A stretch of DNA of 64,000 nucleotides from UBA5336 sp964415675 (GTDB lineage: Bacteria; Pseudomonadota; Alphaproteobacteria; Caulobacterales; Hyphomonadaceae). The notes below the pieces were generated by a model. It was not told the DNA's origin. It saw nothing but the letters and a program-made list of their open reading frames with translations, and did not search any database. The stretch lies in assembly GCA_964415675.1 (NCBI GenBank), contig CAYQBG010000018.1, forward strand, positions 1-64,000. The letters are read 5' to 3'. A program made the position numbers and the translations under genes. Positions 34,774 through 42,914 of this stretch are shown in pieces. The first letter of the stretch is position 1; every line of letters begins with the position of its first letter.

Positions 34774-36315
34774 TTGGCGGCGCTGCGACTCATTCTGGGC
34801 GACCAGCTTTCGCCAGACATTTCCTCGCTAAAGGGAGGTGACCGCGGGCGTGATGTGGTGCTGATGGCCGAAGTGATGGCCGAGGCGACCTATGTTCGCC
34901 ATCACAAGCAGAAGCTGGTCCTGGTTTTCTCCGCCATGCGCCATTTTGCCGATGAGCTTCGCGAAGCCGGCTGGACGGTGCGCTATGTCTGTCTGGATGA
35001 CGTTTCCAATCAGGGCAGCCTGAAAGCAGAGACCGCGCGCGCCCTGGAAGAGATTGATGGCATTGACAGTGTCATCGTTACCAAACCTGGCGAATGGCGG
35101 CTTATGCAAGACATGCAGACCTGGGCGGGCCATTTCGGCTGTGCAGTGGAGCGACGCGACGATACCAGATTTCTCGCCTCCATCAGGGACTTTGCCGAGT
35201 GGGCCGAGGGACGCAATTCGCTGCGGATGGAGTATTTCTACCGCGATATGCGCCGACGCACCGGTCTCCTGATGGAAGGTGATTTGCCAGCGGGCGGCGC
35301 CTGGAATTTCGACCAGGACAACCGAAAAACGCTGCCCGGATCGAAGGTCACACCTCACAGGCGTTATTTCCGGCCCAACGAGGTCACCCGGAATGTCATT
35401 TCAATGGTACAGGCCCGGTTCGCCGATCATTTCGGAACGCTGGAGAATTTCCGCTGGGGCGTAACACGCGGCGAGGCTGAAGCCGCGCGCGACCATTTCA
35501 TTGATGAGATTCTGCCGAATTTCGGAACCTACCAGGACGCCATGGCGAAGGATGAAGCCTTTCTCTGGCACTCGCTCTTGTCAGCCTATCTCAATATCGG
35601 CCTGCTGGACCCATTGGACGTGTGCAAGCGCGCCGAGGCGAGCTGGCATGCCGGCTCGGCGCCACTGAACGCCGTTGAGGGCTTTATTCGTCAGGTCATC
35701 GGCTGGCGCGAATATGTGCGCGGTCTCTACTGGCTGCGGATGCCGGCCTATCGCGAGACCAATCATTTCGGCGCCGACCGGGCCCTGCCCGATTTCTACT
35801 GGACCTGCGACACGGACATGGCGTGCATGCGCGAGGCGGTCACCCATAGCCGCGACCATGCCTATTCCCACCATATCCAGCGTCTCATGATCACCGGTAA
35901 TTTTGCGCTCCTGGCGGGCATCCATCCTGACGAAATCAATGAATGGTACATGATCGTCTATGCCGACGCGTTTGAATGGGTTGAGCTTCCCAACACACAT
36001 GGCATGGCGATTTTCGCCGATGGCGGCGCAATGGCGTCAAAGCCCTATGCGGCCAGCGCGAATTATATCAACAAGATGTCCGATTTCTGCGCTGGGTGCC
36101 AATTCAGCCCAACAGAGAAGCTCGGCGAGACGGCCTGTCCGTTCAATTATCTCTACTGGACCTTTCTCAACACCCACCGCGACAGCCTCAAACAGAACGG
36201 GCGGATGGGGCTTGTCCTGAAGAACCTCGCAAAAAAGGACGAGGCGGAGCTTAACGAAATGGCCCGCCTCTCTGAACGCTTTCTGGCGACGATCGGCGCG
36301 CGCCGGCGCGGCTGA
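34774..36315 (+). CDS. Fe-S bacterial cryptochrome/(6-4) photolyase (FeS-BCP)
   Basis: A 513-residue protein of the FeS-BCP/CryPro family (formerly DUF523-like photolyase-related), typified by Agrobacterium PhrB and Rhodobacter CryB. The N-terminal Rossmann part begins LRLILGDQLSPDISSL; the C-terminal helical part binds FAD. Four cysteines at 345, 439, 442 and 455 match the spacing of the [4Fe-4S] ligands of PhrB (350, 438, 441, 454), so the cluster is probably present. The likely activity is (6-4) photoproduct repair and/or blue-light signalling. It starts with TTG after GAAGG and closes the ChrR-like/DUF6134 operon. Confidence 0.93.
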   Translation: MAALRLILGDQLSPDISSLKGGDRGRDVVLMAEVMAEATYVRHHKQKLVLVFSAMRHFADELREAGWTVRYVCLDDVSNQGSLKAETARALEEIDGIDSVIVTKPGEWRLMQDMQTWAGHFGCAVERRDDTRFLASIRDFAEWAEGRNSLRMEYFYRDMRRRTGLLMEGDLPAGGAWNFDQDNRKTLPGSKVTPHRRYFRPNEVTRNVISMVQARFADHFGTLENFRWGVTRGEAEAARDHFIDEILPNFGTYQDAMAKDEAFLWHSLLSAYLNIGLLDPLDVCKRAEASWHAGSAPLNAVEGFIRQVIGWREYVRGLYWLRMPAYRETNHFGADRALPDFYWTCDTDMACMREAVTHSRDHAYSHHIQRLMITGNFALLAGIHPDEINEWYMIVYADAFEWVELPNTHGMAIFADGGAMASKPYAASANYINKMSDFCAGCQFSPTEKLGETACPFNYLYWTFLNTHRDSLKQNGRMGLVLKNLAKKDEAELNEMARLSERFLATIGARRRG

Positions 36316-36327
36316 CCCTTGTCAGCC

Positions 36328-37068
36328 CTACAGCTTGTCCTCAATCACCTGGGTAATGCGCGGCGTATTTGCGCCCTGAATGGCTTCCTCCCCGATGAAG
36401 AAGGCCGGCGTGCCATTCACGCCCAGATCGCGGGCCAGCGCCGTCATGTCGGCGAGCTCCTGCTGAACGGCCGTCGATTTCATGTCGGCGCGCATTTTCG
36501 CAACATCGACGCCGACCGATCCAGCAATCTTGTCGATATCCGCATCATCAAGAGCCGTCTCCGTTTCCATCAGCGCGGTGTGCATTTCGAAATATTTGCC
36601 CTGTTCCTTGGCCGCGAGTGCGGCCAGCGCAGCCTGTCTGCTTTGCGGGCTGAGGATCGGGTATTCCTTGAACACCACACGCACCTTGCCATCATGCTTG
36701 GCGGGTAGTCCGGCGACAAAATCAATGGAACGCTTGCAGTAGCCGCAGCGATAATCAAAGAACTCGACCACCGTGATTTCGGCATCATCCGGACCAATCG
36801 CGGGATCACTGGCCTGATTGTAGAGTGCATCCTGATTGTCCACGATCGCCTTGCGCGCCGCGTCGGCCTCTTCCCGGCGCTGACGTTCGCCAAGCTCGAC
36901 CAGCGCCTCCTCAATGATCTCCGGATTCGCCATGATATACTCGCGGACAATCGTCTCGACTTCGCCGCGCGTCATCACGTCGGAGTCAGCGCTTGCCGGA
37001 CGTTCAGCGCAGGCAGGTGTCAGTGCGAGTGCGCCAAGGGCAACAGCAAGGGAAAGCGAACGGGTCAT
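36328..37068 (-). CDS. DsbA-family thiol:disulfide interchange protein
   Basis: A 246-residue exported thioredoxin-fold protein. The N-terminal hydrophobic segment ends LALTPAC, which may be a signal peptide or an imperfect lipobox (Cys20). The active site is Cys108-Gly-Tyr-Cys111 in FFDYRCGYCKRS, and the cis-proline loop is NGTPAFFIG. A helical N-terminal extension (about 30-90) resembles that of Com1/ScsC-like DsbA proteins, which can oligomerise or isomerise disulfides. The start at 37068 has AGGA upstream. It converges with the photolyase gene. Confidence 0.88.
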   Translation of the reverse strand: MTRSLSLAVALGALALTPACAERPASADSDVMTRGEVETIVREYIMANPEIIEEALVELGERQRREEADAARKAIVDNQDALYNQASDPAIGPDDAEITVVEFFDYRCGYCKRSIDFVAGLPAKHDGKVRVVFKEYPILSPQSRQAALAALAAKEQGKYFEMHTALMETETALDDADIDKIAGSVGVDVAKMRADMKSTAVQQELADMTALARDLGVNGTPAFFIGEEAIQGANTPRITQVIEDKL

Positions 37069-37185
37069 GAAAACGGTCCTGCTTGGCTGGAGGGTCATAC
37101 TTTGCCAGCCATTTGGCAGTGAATGCATTAATGGTCCATGCCTGCAGCTGCCAATTCGGTTGACGAATCTGTGAGTGGGACTGCA

Positions 37186-38550
37186 TCAGCGCTGGGTGCG
37201 CCTGTAGATGTCGCGATTTTCCGGCAGGCGGGGATCGGTGATCGCCAATATGTCCGACGCGCGCCGAAACAAAGGTGTACCGCGTTCAAGTTCCTTGATG
37301 GCCCGCCCGGCAAATGCATTCGCCCGCGGCAAGTCGCCGACATTGTAGGCTGCTTCGGCGGTCGCGATCTGAGCTTCTGCGCGCTGGTCCTGCTTTTCCA
37401 GAGCGATTGCCAGGTTTTGCCAGGCGAACGCATTGTTCGGTTCCGCGATCAGGGCATCGCGCAGGGCCTCTTCGCCTGCTTCGATGTCGCCCGGCTCACC
37501 CCGCGCAATCAGCGAACGACCGAGATTGATCAGGAGAAGTGGCTGGCCGGGCATAAGCTCGTTTGATCGCTGATGCGGTGCGACCGATTCAGCCACCCGT
37601 CCGCTTTCGAACAGGATCTGGCCCTTAAGCTCGTGGAAATATGCATTGTCGGGATTGATTGAGATGAGCGCATTCACATCTTCTAGCGCCGTGGTGATAT
37701 CGGCGGCCTGCATGGCGGCGATGGCCCGGGCATAAAGGGCGGGCGCGCTGTCATCACTGCGCGGATATTTGCGATAGACCTGCGCGGCGGGCTGGAGAAA
37801 CCCGATCAGCTTGGCCTGCATCATCTCGAATTCATTCTGAGTCTGCGGTTCGGGCGGGACATCCATAAGGCCAGTCTCCTCGGCCAGCTGGCGTGCTGTC
37901 CGGATCCGCTGGGATGCGAGCGGGTGGGCGCGGAAATAAGGGTAGCGCCGGGCCTCGGACAGGACTTCCTGATAACGGTAATTCTCGAAAAACTCGACGA
38001 GGCCACGCGGGGACTGGCCGAGCTGTTCGAGATAGGCCACCGCCGCCTGGTCGGCCGCCGCTTCCTCGGAACGAGTATGTTTGAAGAAATTCAGCGCGGC
38101 AAATTGCTGAGACGAGGCGATCAGCGCCGCGCCTGCATCCCCGGCGCCCGCCGCCATGGCCAGCACGCCGAGCCCGATCGAGACCAGGGCCGGGCGCATG
38201 GACACTTCGGCCGCCCGGCTGCGCGAAATCGAGTGACCGCAGGCAATATGGCAGGTCTCGTGGCCAATCACGCCCTTGATTTGTCCCGGCGATTCAGCTG
38301 CAATCAGGAGCCCGGTATGCAGATGGATATTCTTGCCATTGGCGACAAAGGCATTCAGCGACGGGTCGTTGATGATGTAGAGATCGACATCGCGCGGTTC
38401 GAGGCCCGCGACTTCTAGGATCGGATCGGTCCAGTCGCGCAGCGTGTGCTCGATTTCAGTGTCGCGGATCAGGCCCTGAGCCTGTGCGCTGGCACCTGCG
38501 AAACAAGCGAAACACATCGCAAGCAGGGCCCGTGAAATCAGATTTGCCAT
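37186..38550 (-). CDS. M48 metalloprotease with TPR tail (BepA-like)
   Basis: A 454-residue periplasmic protease. A signal peptide (MANLISRALLAMCFACFAGA, cut after AQA) precedes an M48 domain with the zinc motif His97-Glu98-Thr-Cys-His101 followed by IACGH. The third ligand lies in the RSEEAAADQAA helix. Residues about 265-440 are TPR-like helices. This architecture matches BepA/YfgC, which degrades or assists misassembled outer-membrane proteins. A cysteine inside the HExxH motif is unusual but does not remove a ligand. Confidence 0.9.
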   Translation of the reverse strand: MANLISRALLAMCFACFAGASAQAQGLIRDTEIEHTLRDWTDPILEVAGLEPRDVDLYIINDPSLNAFVANGKNIHLHTGLLIAAESPGQIKGVIGHETCHIACGHSISRSRAAEVSMRPALVSIGLGVLAMAAGAGDAGAALIASSQQFAALNFFKHTRSEEAAADQAAVAYLEQLGQSPRGLVEFFENYRYQEVLSEARRYPYFRAHPLASQRIRTARQLAEETGLMDVPPEPQTQNEFEMMQAKLIGFLQPAAQVYRKYPRSDDSAPALYARAIAAMQAADITTALEDVNALISINPDNAYFHELKGQILFESGRVAESVAPHQRSNELMPGQPLLLINLGRSLIARGEPGDIEAGEEALRDALIAEPNNAFAWQNLAIALEKQDQRAEAQIATAEAAYNVGDLPRANAFAGRAIKELERGTPLFRRASDILAITDPRLPENRDIYRRTQR

Positions 38551-38643
38551 GGTCTTGGGCGTCCTTTTGAAATTTCCGCCTCTTGCAGAGTAGGGTCTTC
38601 CGGCGAACCTGACGAGACCTTCAGGGCAGGGATGACGAGAATT

Positions 38644-39675
38644 TCAGGTTTGAGCCGACCTGACATTGCCCGAAAAGACAAAGGTCAGAGCCGGGTCCAG
38701 ATTGATGCGCACACCCTCGCCGGTCGTTGGCGCACCCCGGCTGGGCACTTCGGCGGACAGGGTCACCGGGCCGGTATCCAGAAGGAGCCGCGTCACAGCC
38801 CCGGCAAAGGCAGAGCGCACGACCGTGGCCGCGACAGGGCCGGCAGGGTCAATCCGCACAGCTTCACAGCGAACGCAGACCATGCTGTCGGGTGCGGCCT
38901 CAAGACCGGCCGGCAACAGCCCCTCGGGCAGCATGCCCACTATGATTTCATTGGTCCGGCCTAGCGCTGCAGCAACGCCGGCGTCGACGGGGTGTTCATA
39001 AACCTCGCGCGGCGTCGCACACTGAACGATCCGACCATTTCTCATGACGGCCAGATCGTCGGCGAGATCCATTGCGGCCGGCGCATCATGGCTGACCAGC
39101 AGGGCGGGGATATCGCTTTCGCGAATGGCGGCGAGCGCGGTATCGGCGACATCGCTGCGCAGGGTCGGATCAAGTCCGGAAAAGGGTTCGTCCATCAGAA
39201 TGGCTGCTGGACGCGCGGCAAGGGCGCGAGCAATCGCGATCCGCTGCTGTTCACCCCCGGACAATTGATGGGGATAAGCGGCTGCGCGTTCTTCCAAGCC
39301 TACACGCGCCAGCCAGCCACGTGCGACCGGATCAGCGTTCTCGCGCGGGACAGAGCTGAGGCCGAAGCGGACATTCTGCAGTGCCGTCATATGGGGAAAC
39401 AGCGCGAAATCCTGGAAAATCAGGCCTGTCCGGCGCCGTTCCGGTGGTACCGTCATGCCACGCCGGGACAGTATCTCACCGCCAATTCGAATTTCTCCTT
39501 CATCAACCGGTTCCAGTCCTGCCAGCAGACGCAACAGGGTTGACTTGCCGGCGCCGGACGCGCCGACCAATGCGAAAATTCGGCCGGGCTGGAGCGTAAG
39601 GCTGGCCGCATCAACAACGCGCGTGCCGCTATAGATCCGGGTCACGGCTTCGGCTGTCAGCGCCAACCGGTTCAT
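38644..39675 (-). CDS. fbpC: Ferric-iron ABC transporter ATPase
   Basis: A 343-residue ABC ATPase of the FbpC/FutC class. Walker A is GASGAGKST, the signature is LSGGEQQRIAIARAL and Walker B is AAILMDEPFSG. A C-terminal TOBE-like regulatory region follows from about residue 240. ATG at 39675 overlaps the permease stop (ATGA); the longer open frame to 39759 lies inside the permease. It is the last gene of the fbpA-fbpB-fbpC operon and energises periplasmic Fe3+ import. Confidence 0.93.
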   Translation of the reverse strand: MNRLALTAEAVTRIYSGTRVVDAASLTLQPGRIFALVGASGAGKSTLLRLLAGLEPVDEGEIRIGGEILSRRGMTVPPERRRTGLIFQDFALFPHMTALQNVRFGLSSVPRENADPVARGWLARVGLEERAAAYPHQLSGGEQQRIAIARALAARPAAILMDEPFSGLDPTLRSDVADTALAAIRESDIPALLVSHDAPAAMDLADDLAVMRNGRIVQCATPREVYEHPVDAGVAAALGRTNEIIVGMLPEGLLPAGLEAAPDSMVCVRCEAVRIDPAGPVAATVVRSAFAGAVTRLLLDTGPVTLSAEVPSRGAPTTGEGVRINLDPALTFVFSGNVRSAQT

Positions 39676-41294
39676 GAAGTGCTCCCAGGTCTGGCACGTG
39701 ACAAACGCCAGGAGAGGAAAACCACCGGCACCAGACCAGCGCCCGTGATGAGCAGGCAAGGCAGTGCAGCAGCAGCAAGCCGCTCATCCGAGGCATAAGC
39801 ATAGGCGCGCACCGCAAGCGTGTCCCAGTCAAACGGGCGCAGCATCAGTGTGGCCGGTAATTCCTTGAGGATCTCCACGAACAGGATCAATCCACCGACC
39901 AGCGCGCCTGATAGCGCTACCGGAAGATCTACCTCGCGCACACGTCGCAGCGGCGCCGCGCCGAGTGAGCGTGCCGCTTGTCCCATCGAAACCGGCGCGC
40001 GGGCGAGGGCCGCCTCCATAGGCTGGGCGCCAGCAGCGGCAAACCGGCTGACATAGATCCAGACGAGCGCCACCAATGCGACCGGGCCAACGAGTCCGAG
40101 CTGCAGGCGTTCAAGCACGATCAGTCCGCCAAGTGCCAGCACCGCGCCTGGCACCGCATAGCCGCCGGCTGCCGCAAGTCTGGCAAGCCGGGCGCCGGGC
40201 CGGCGGGTATGCACTCCCAGCGCAATGACGAGACCGAGGATAAACCCGATGACGGCGGCTATCGCCGCCAGTGTCACCGTGTTCAGCAGAGCGTCGAAAA
40301 TGCTCGCGACCGGCGCGCCGGCTTCCGCGGCCAGCCAGACAAGCCGCAGGACGGGCACGCCAAAGCCCCACGCGAAGATTGTCAGGCAGAATATCGAGGC
40401 AAAGACAGCCTTGCCTCCGTTCAGCCTGTGCCTGTCGATCGCCTGCCAGCGCTTCGATGTCGCCTCGCTGCCGGCGTCGCCGCGTTCGATACGCTCAATC
40501 GCCTGCAAGAGTAATGCGATCGCCAGCAGGATCAGCGCCATGCGCGCCGCTGCGCCTGCATCGCCGAAACTCGACCAGGCCTTGACCAGTCCGACTGTCA
40601 GGGTCTGTACGCCCAGAAAAGCGGCAGCGCCATAATCGGCGGCCGCCTCCATCAGCGCCAATGCGAGGCCGGCCGCGATAGCCGGGCGGGCAGCTGGCAG
40701 GGCGACTGAGAAAAATACCCGCCGCGGCATGGCGCCAAGCGTGCGCGCAGCATCCAGCGCGCAGACCGATGTGGTGGTGAAAGCCGCGCGCGCTGTCAGA
40801 TAGACGTAGGGGTAAAGCGCACCGGCCAGCACGAATGCAAGTCCGGGCAACGAATTGATGTCTGGAAACCAATAGTCGCGCGCGCCAAGACCTGTCGTCT
40901 CACGCAGCGCCGACTGCAGGGGTCCCGCTACATTCATCAGGTCGGCATAGGAAAAGGCGAGGACATAACCGGGCGCGGCAAGGGGCAGGATCAGTAACCA
41001 TTCGAACACGCCGCGACCGGGAAAGGCATACATCGTGACCAGCCAGGCGGCGGGAACCGCCGTCAGGAGGATGAGGCATGCTGTCAGTGCCAGTGTCGCC
41101 AGTGTCCCGGTTGAATAGTCCACCAGCCCTGTTGCCACTATATGCTGCCAGGCATCGCCGCCACCGGCAAACAGCCCCGTAAGCAGAGCCGCCACCAGCG
41201 GTGCGCCGATAACCAGTCCGGCGACAATACCGGGAACATCCCTTGGCGACAGTGGCGTCAGTTGCAGACGCATCGGATGGGCGGCAGACTTCAC
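39672..41294 (-). CDS. fbpB: Ferric-iron ABC transporter permease
   Basis: A 540-residue inner-membrane permease with about twelve hydrophobic segments in two homologous halves, as in FbpB-type double permeases. Each half contains an EAA-like loop (AARTLGAMPRRVFFSVALP and AARSLGAAPLRRVREVDLP). It forms the channel between FbpA and FbpC. Both ends overlap neighbouring genes by four bases. Confidence 0.93.
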   Translation of the reverse strand: MKSAAHPMRLQLTPLSPRDVPGIVAGLVIGAPLVAALLTGLFAGGGDAWQHIVATGLVDYSTGTLATLALTACLILLTAVPAAWLVTMYAFPGRGVFEWLLILPLAAPGYVLAFSYADLMNVAGPLQSALRETTGLGARDYWFPDINSLPGLAFVLAGALYPYVYLTARAAFTTTSVCALDAARTLGAMPRRVFFSVALPAARPAIAAGLALALMEAAADYGAAAFLGVQTLTVGLVKAWSSFGDAGAAARMALILLAIALLLQAIERIERGDAGSEATSKRWQAIDRHRLNGGKAVFASIFCLTIFAWGFGVPVLRLVWLAAEAGAPVASIFDALLNTVTLAAIAAVIGFILGLVIALGVHTRRPGARLARLAAAGGYAVPGAVLALGGLIVLERLQLGLVGPVALVALVWIYVSRFAAAGAQPMEAALARAPVSMGQAARSLGAAPLRRVREVDLPVALSGALVGGLILFVEILKELPATLMLRPFDWDTLAVRAYAYASDERLAAAALPCLLITGAGLVPVVFLSWRLSRARPGSTS

Positions 41295-42364
41295 TTCCAG
41301 CCGACACGGTCAAAGATGCGCTGTGCTTCAGCCTGATTCTCGCCGAGCACACCGAGATCGAGTTCGCTTTCGTCATATTCCGGCAGGCGTTCGAGCCCGG
41401 CCGGCCAGTCAACGCCCTCGATGACCGGGATCTCCCTGGTTTCCACAACCAGGAGAGACTGGCCCTGCGGGCTGGCGAGGAATTCAATGAAAGCGCGCGC
41501 AGCATCTGGGTGGGGCGCGTGCGCGCCAATGGCGGCGCCTGTGATATTGGTGTGCACGCCGTCGCCAGCCGAAACAAAAGCCAGACGGGTCGCCCCGGCA
41601 GCCTTGCGATCCGCTTCGGAGCCGCTTTCAGCCAGCCGGACCCAGTAATAATGATTGGTTATCGCCAGACTGCATGCGCCAGCCGCGACAGCCTTGATCT
41701 GTGCTGTATCCCCGCCCTGCGGATCGCGCGCGAAATTGTCCTTAACGGCCTGCGCCCACTCGCTCGCCGCATCGCGGCCTTCGCGTGCAATAATCTCGCC
41801 CAGAAGCGACAGATTGTAGATATTTGTACTGGAGCGCGCACAGATTTCGCCGGAAAAGCGCTCATCGGCAAGGTCTGACATTTCATCAAGTGTGTTGCCG
41901 TCAACGGCCTGAGGATCATAGGCGATCACCCGGTGGCGTTTGGCCAGCCCGACCCAGTGCCCTTCAGACCCCCGCAGGCGCGGCGGGATCAGGGCATTGA
42001 TCCTTTGGGACCGGACCGGCTGGGTGAGGCCTGCCTGTTTGAACCTCCAGAGCGTCCCGGCATCAGCCGCCAGGATGACATCTGCAGGACTGTTTTCGCC
42101 CTCCGCGACCATGGTTTCCAGCAGTTGGGCTGCGCCGGCCTCACGCGTGCGGACAGTGACTCCGGTCTCGGCCTCGAATGCATCGTAAAGGGCCCGGTCG
42201 GAGTCATAGTGACGCGTGGAATACACGTTTACCACGCCGCCTTCTATGCTGTCCGAGGCGGGGCCGGAAGAGGTCTCTGGCCCGGAACATGCATTCAGGA
42301 CCGATAGTAAAAGAACCAGGCTGCCGGCCAAAGCAGTCAGCCGCAAATTGGGGTTGAGTTTCAT
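41291..42364 (-). CDS. fbpA: Ferric-iron-binding lipoprotein FbpA
   Basis: A 357-residue solute-binding protein of the FbpA/FutA family with a lipoprotein-like signal, the cysteine at residue 26 following SVLNA. VNVYSTRHYDSDRALYDAF is the characteristic opening with the first metal-ligand tyrosine. The NIYNLSLLGEIIA and ITNHYYWVRLA stretches near residues 180 and 240 supply further ligands. It delivers periplasmic Fe3+ to FbpBC. A Fur-like palindrome lies 38 bases upstream of the start, suggesting iron repression. Confidence 0.92.
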   Translation of the reverse strand: MKLNPNLRLTALAGSLVLLLSVLNACSGPETSSGPASDSIEGGVVNVYSTRHYDSDRALYDAFEAETGVTVRTREAGAAQLLETMVAEGENSPADVILAADAGTLWRFKQAGLTQPVRSQRINALIPPRLRGSEGHWVGLAKRHRVIAYDPQAVDGNTLDEMSDLADERFSGEICARSSTNIYNLSLLGEIIAREGRDAASEWAQAVKDNFARDPQGGDTAQIKAVAAGACSLAITNHYYWVRLAESGSEADRKAAGATRLAFVSAGDGVHTNITGAAIGAHAPHPDAARAFIEFLASPQGQSLLVVETREIPVIEGVDWPAGLERLPEYDESELDLGVLGENQAEAQRIFDRVGWK

Positions 42365-42401
42365 GAAAGTGACTCCGTGCCTGAGGGGAGAATAGGGATG
42401 A

Positions 42402-42416
42402 TGCGAATCAATCGCA
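42402..42416. promoter_or_regulatory. Fur/Mur-like operator before fbpA
   Basis: TGCGA-ATCAA-TCGCA is a perfect inverted repeat around a five-base centre. Read on the fbpA strand it matches 11 of 14 defined positions of the alphaproteobacterial Fur/Mur box TGCAAATNATTTGCA. It sits 38 bases upstream of the fbpA start, where repressor binding would block transcription. Confidence 0.55.
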
Positions 42417-42501
42417 ACTGCGGCACCTTGACGGAGGACTCAGATCTTTCCGCGTCGATGGTTGAATCCGTCCACGGATTTTCGCGGAGGCAGTGATTGA
42501 T

Positions 42502-42515
42502 TTTGGCACGCCAAA
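42502..42515. promoter_or_regulatory. Inverted repeat upstream of the small orphan gene
   Basis: TTTGGC-AC-GCCAAA is a perfect 6+6 inverted repeat in the divergent fbpA/orphan intergenic region, 57 bases before the orphan start. A related repeat, TTGGCA-CT-TGCCAA, lies upstream of the SulP gene. It may be a repressor operator, identity unknown. Confidence 0.35.
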
Positions 42516-42571
42516 GTGGTTACGCTATGTTAAGGAATACCGGGGTGACGCAGAGTAAAAGGGTAGACAGT

Positions 42572-42835
42572 ATGTCGGATGTCGTTGTGAATGTGGGGCT
42601 GGAAGCGCCGGGGGATGAAGTGGTGCTGACCAACGCCATCGATACTTATACGAAATGGCGTCAGTATATGTGCAATCCGGAAGAGCGCCATGATGTTGGT
42701 GATGCGCCTGAGATCATGGTGAAAACGCGCCCGGGTTCGAATGGCGCGGTGACCAAGACACTTATTTTTCAGGAACGACGCTGGGCTGCCGCTTTCCTGC
42801 GAATCTGGCGCAATGAACGCCGGCGCGAGAACTGA
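42572..42835 (+). CDS. Small hypothetical protein
   Basis: An 87-residue protein beginning MSDVVVNVGLEAPGDEVVL and ending in a basic WRNERRREN. No signal peptide, membrane segment or known motif is seen; a Trp-Arg-rich core (YTKWRQYMCNPEERH) stands out. The start at 42572 follows GGGTAG; in-frame ATG or alternative starts at 42497-42527 would add up to 25 residues. It is divergent from fbpA and shares that promoter region, and an inverted repeat precedes it. I do not recognise the family. Confidence 0.6.
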   Translation: MSDVVVNVGLEAPGDEVVLTNAIDTYTKWRQYMCNPEERHDVGDAPEIMVKTRPGSNGAVTKTLIFQERRWAAAFLRIWRNERRREN

Positions 42836-42914
42836 CCGCGCGGGCGATACAGCCCCTGAGAACGTGATTGTGTTGCGATTTGCCAAATCCGTTTGACGCG
42901 ATAGACACCTGATC

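Noticed and set aside
42502..42520. Sigma54-like promoter (TGGCAC) at the inverted repeat upstream of the orphan gene
   Set aside because: The -12 TTGC element is absent at the required distance; the same holds for the TTGGCAC at 60347.
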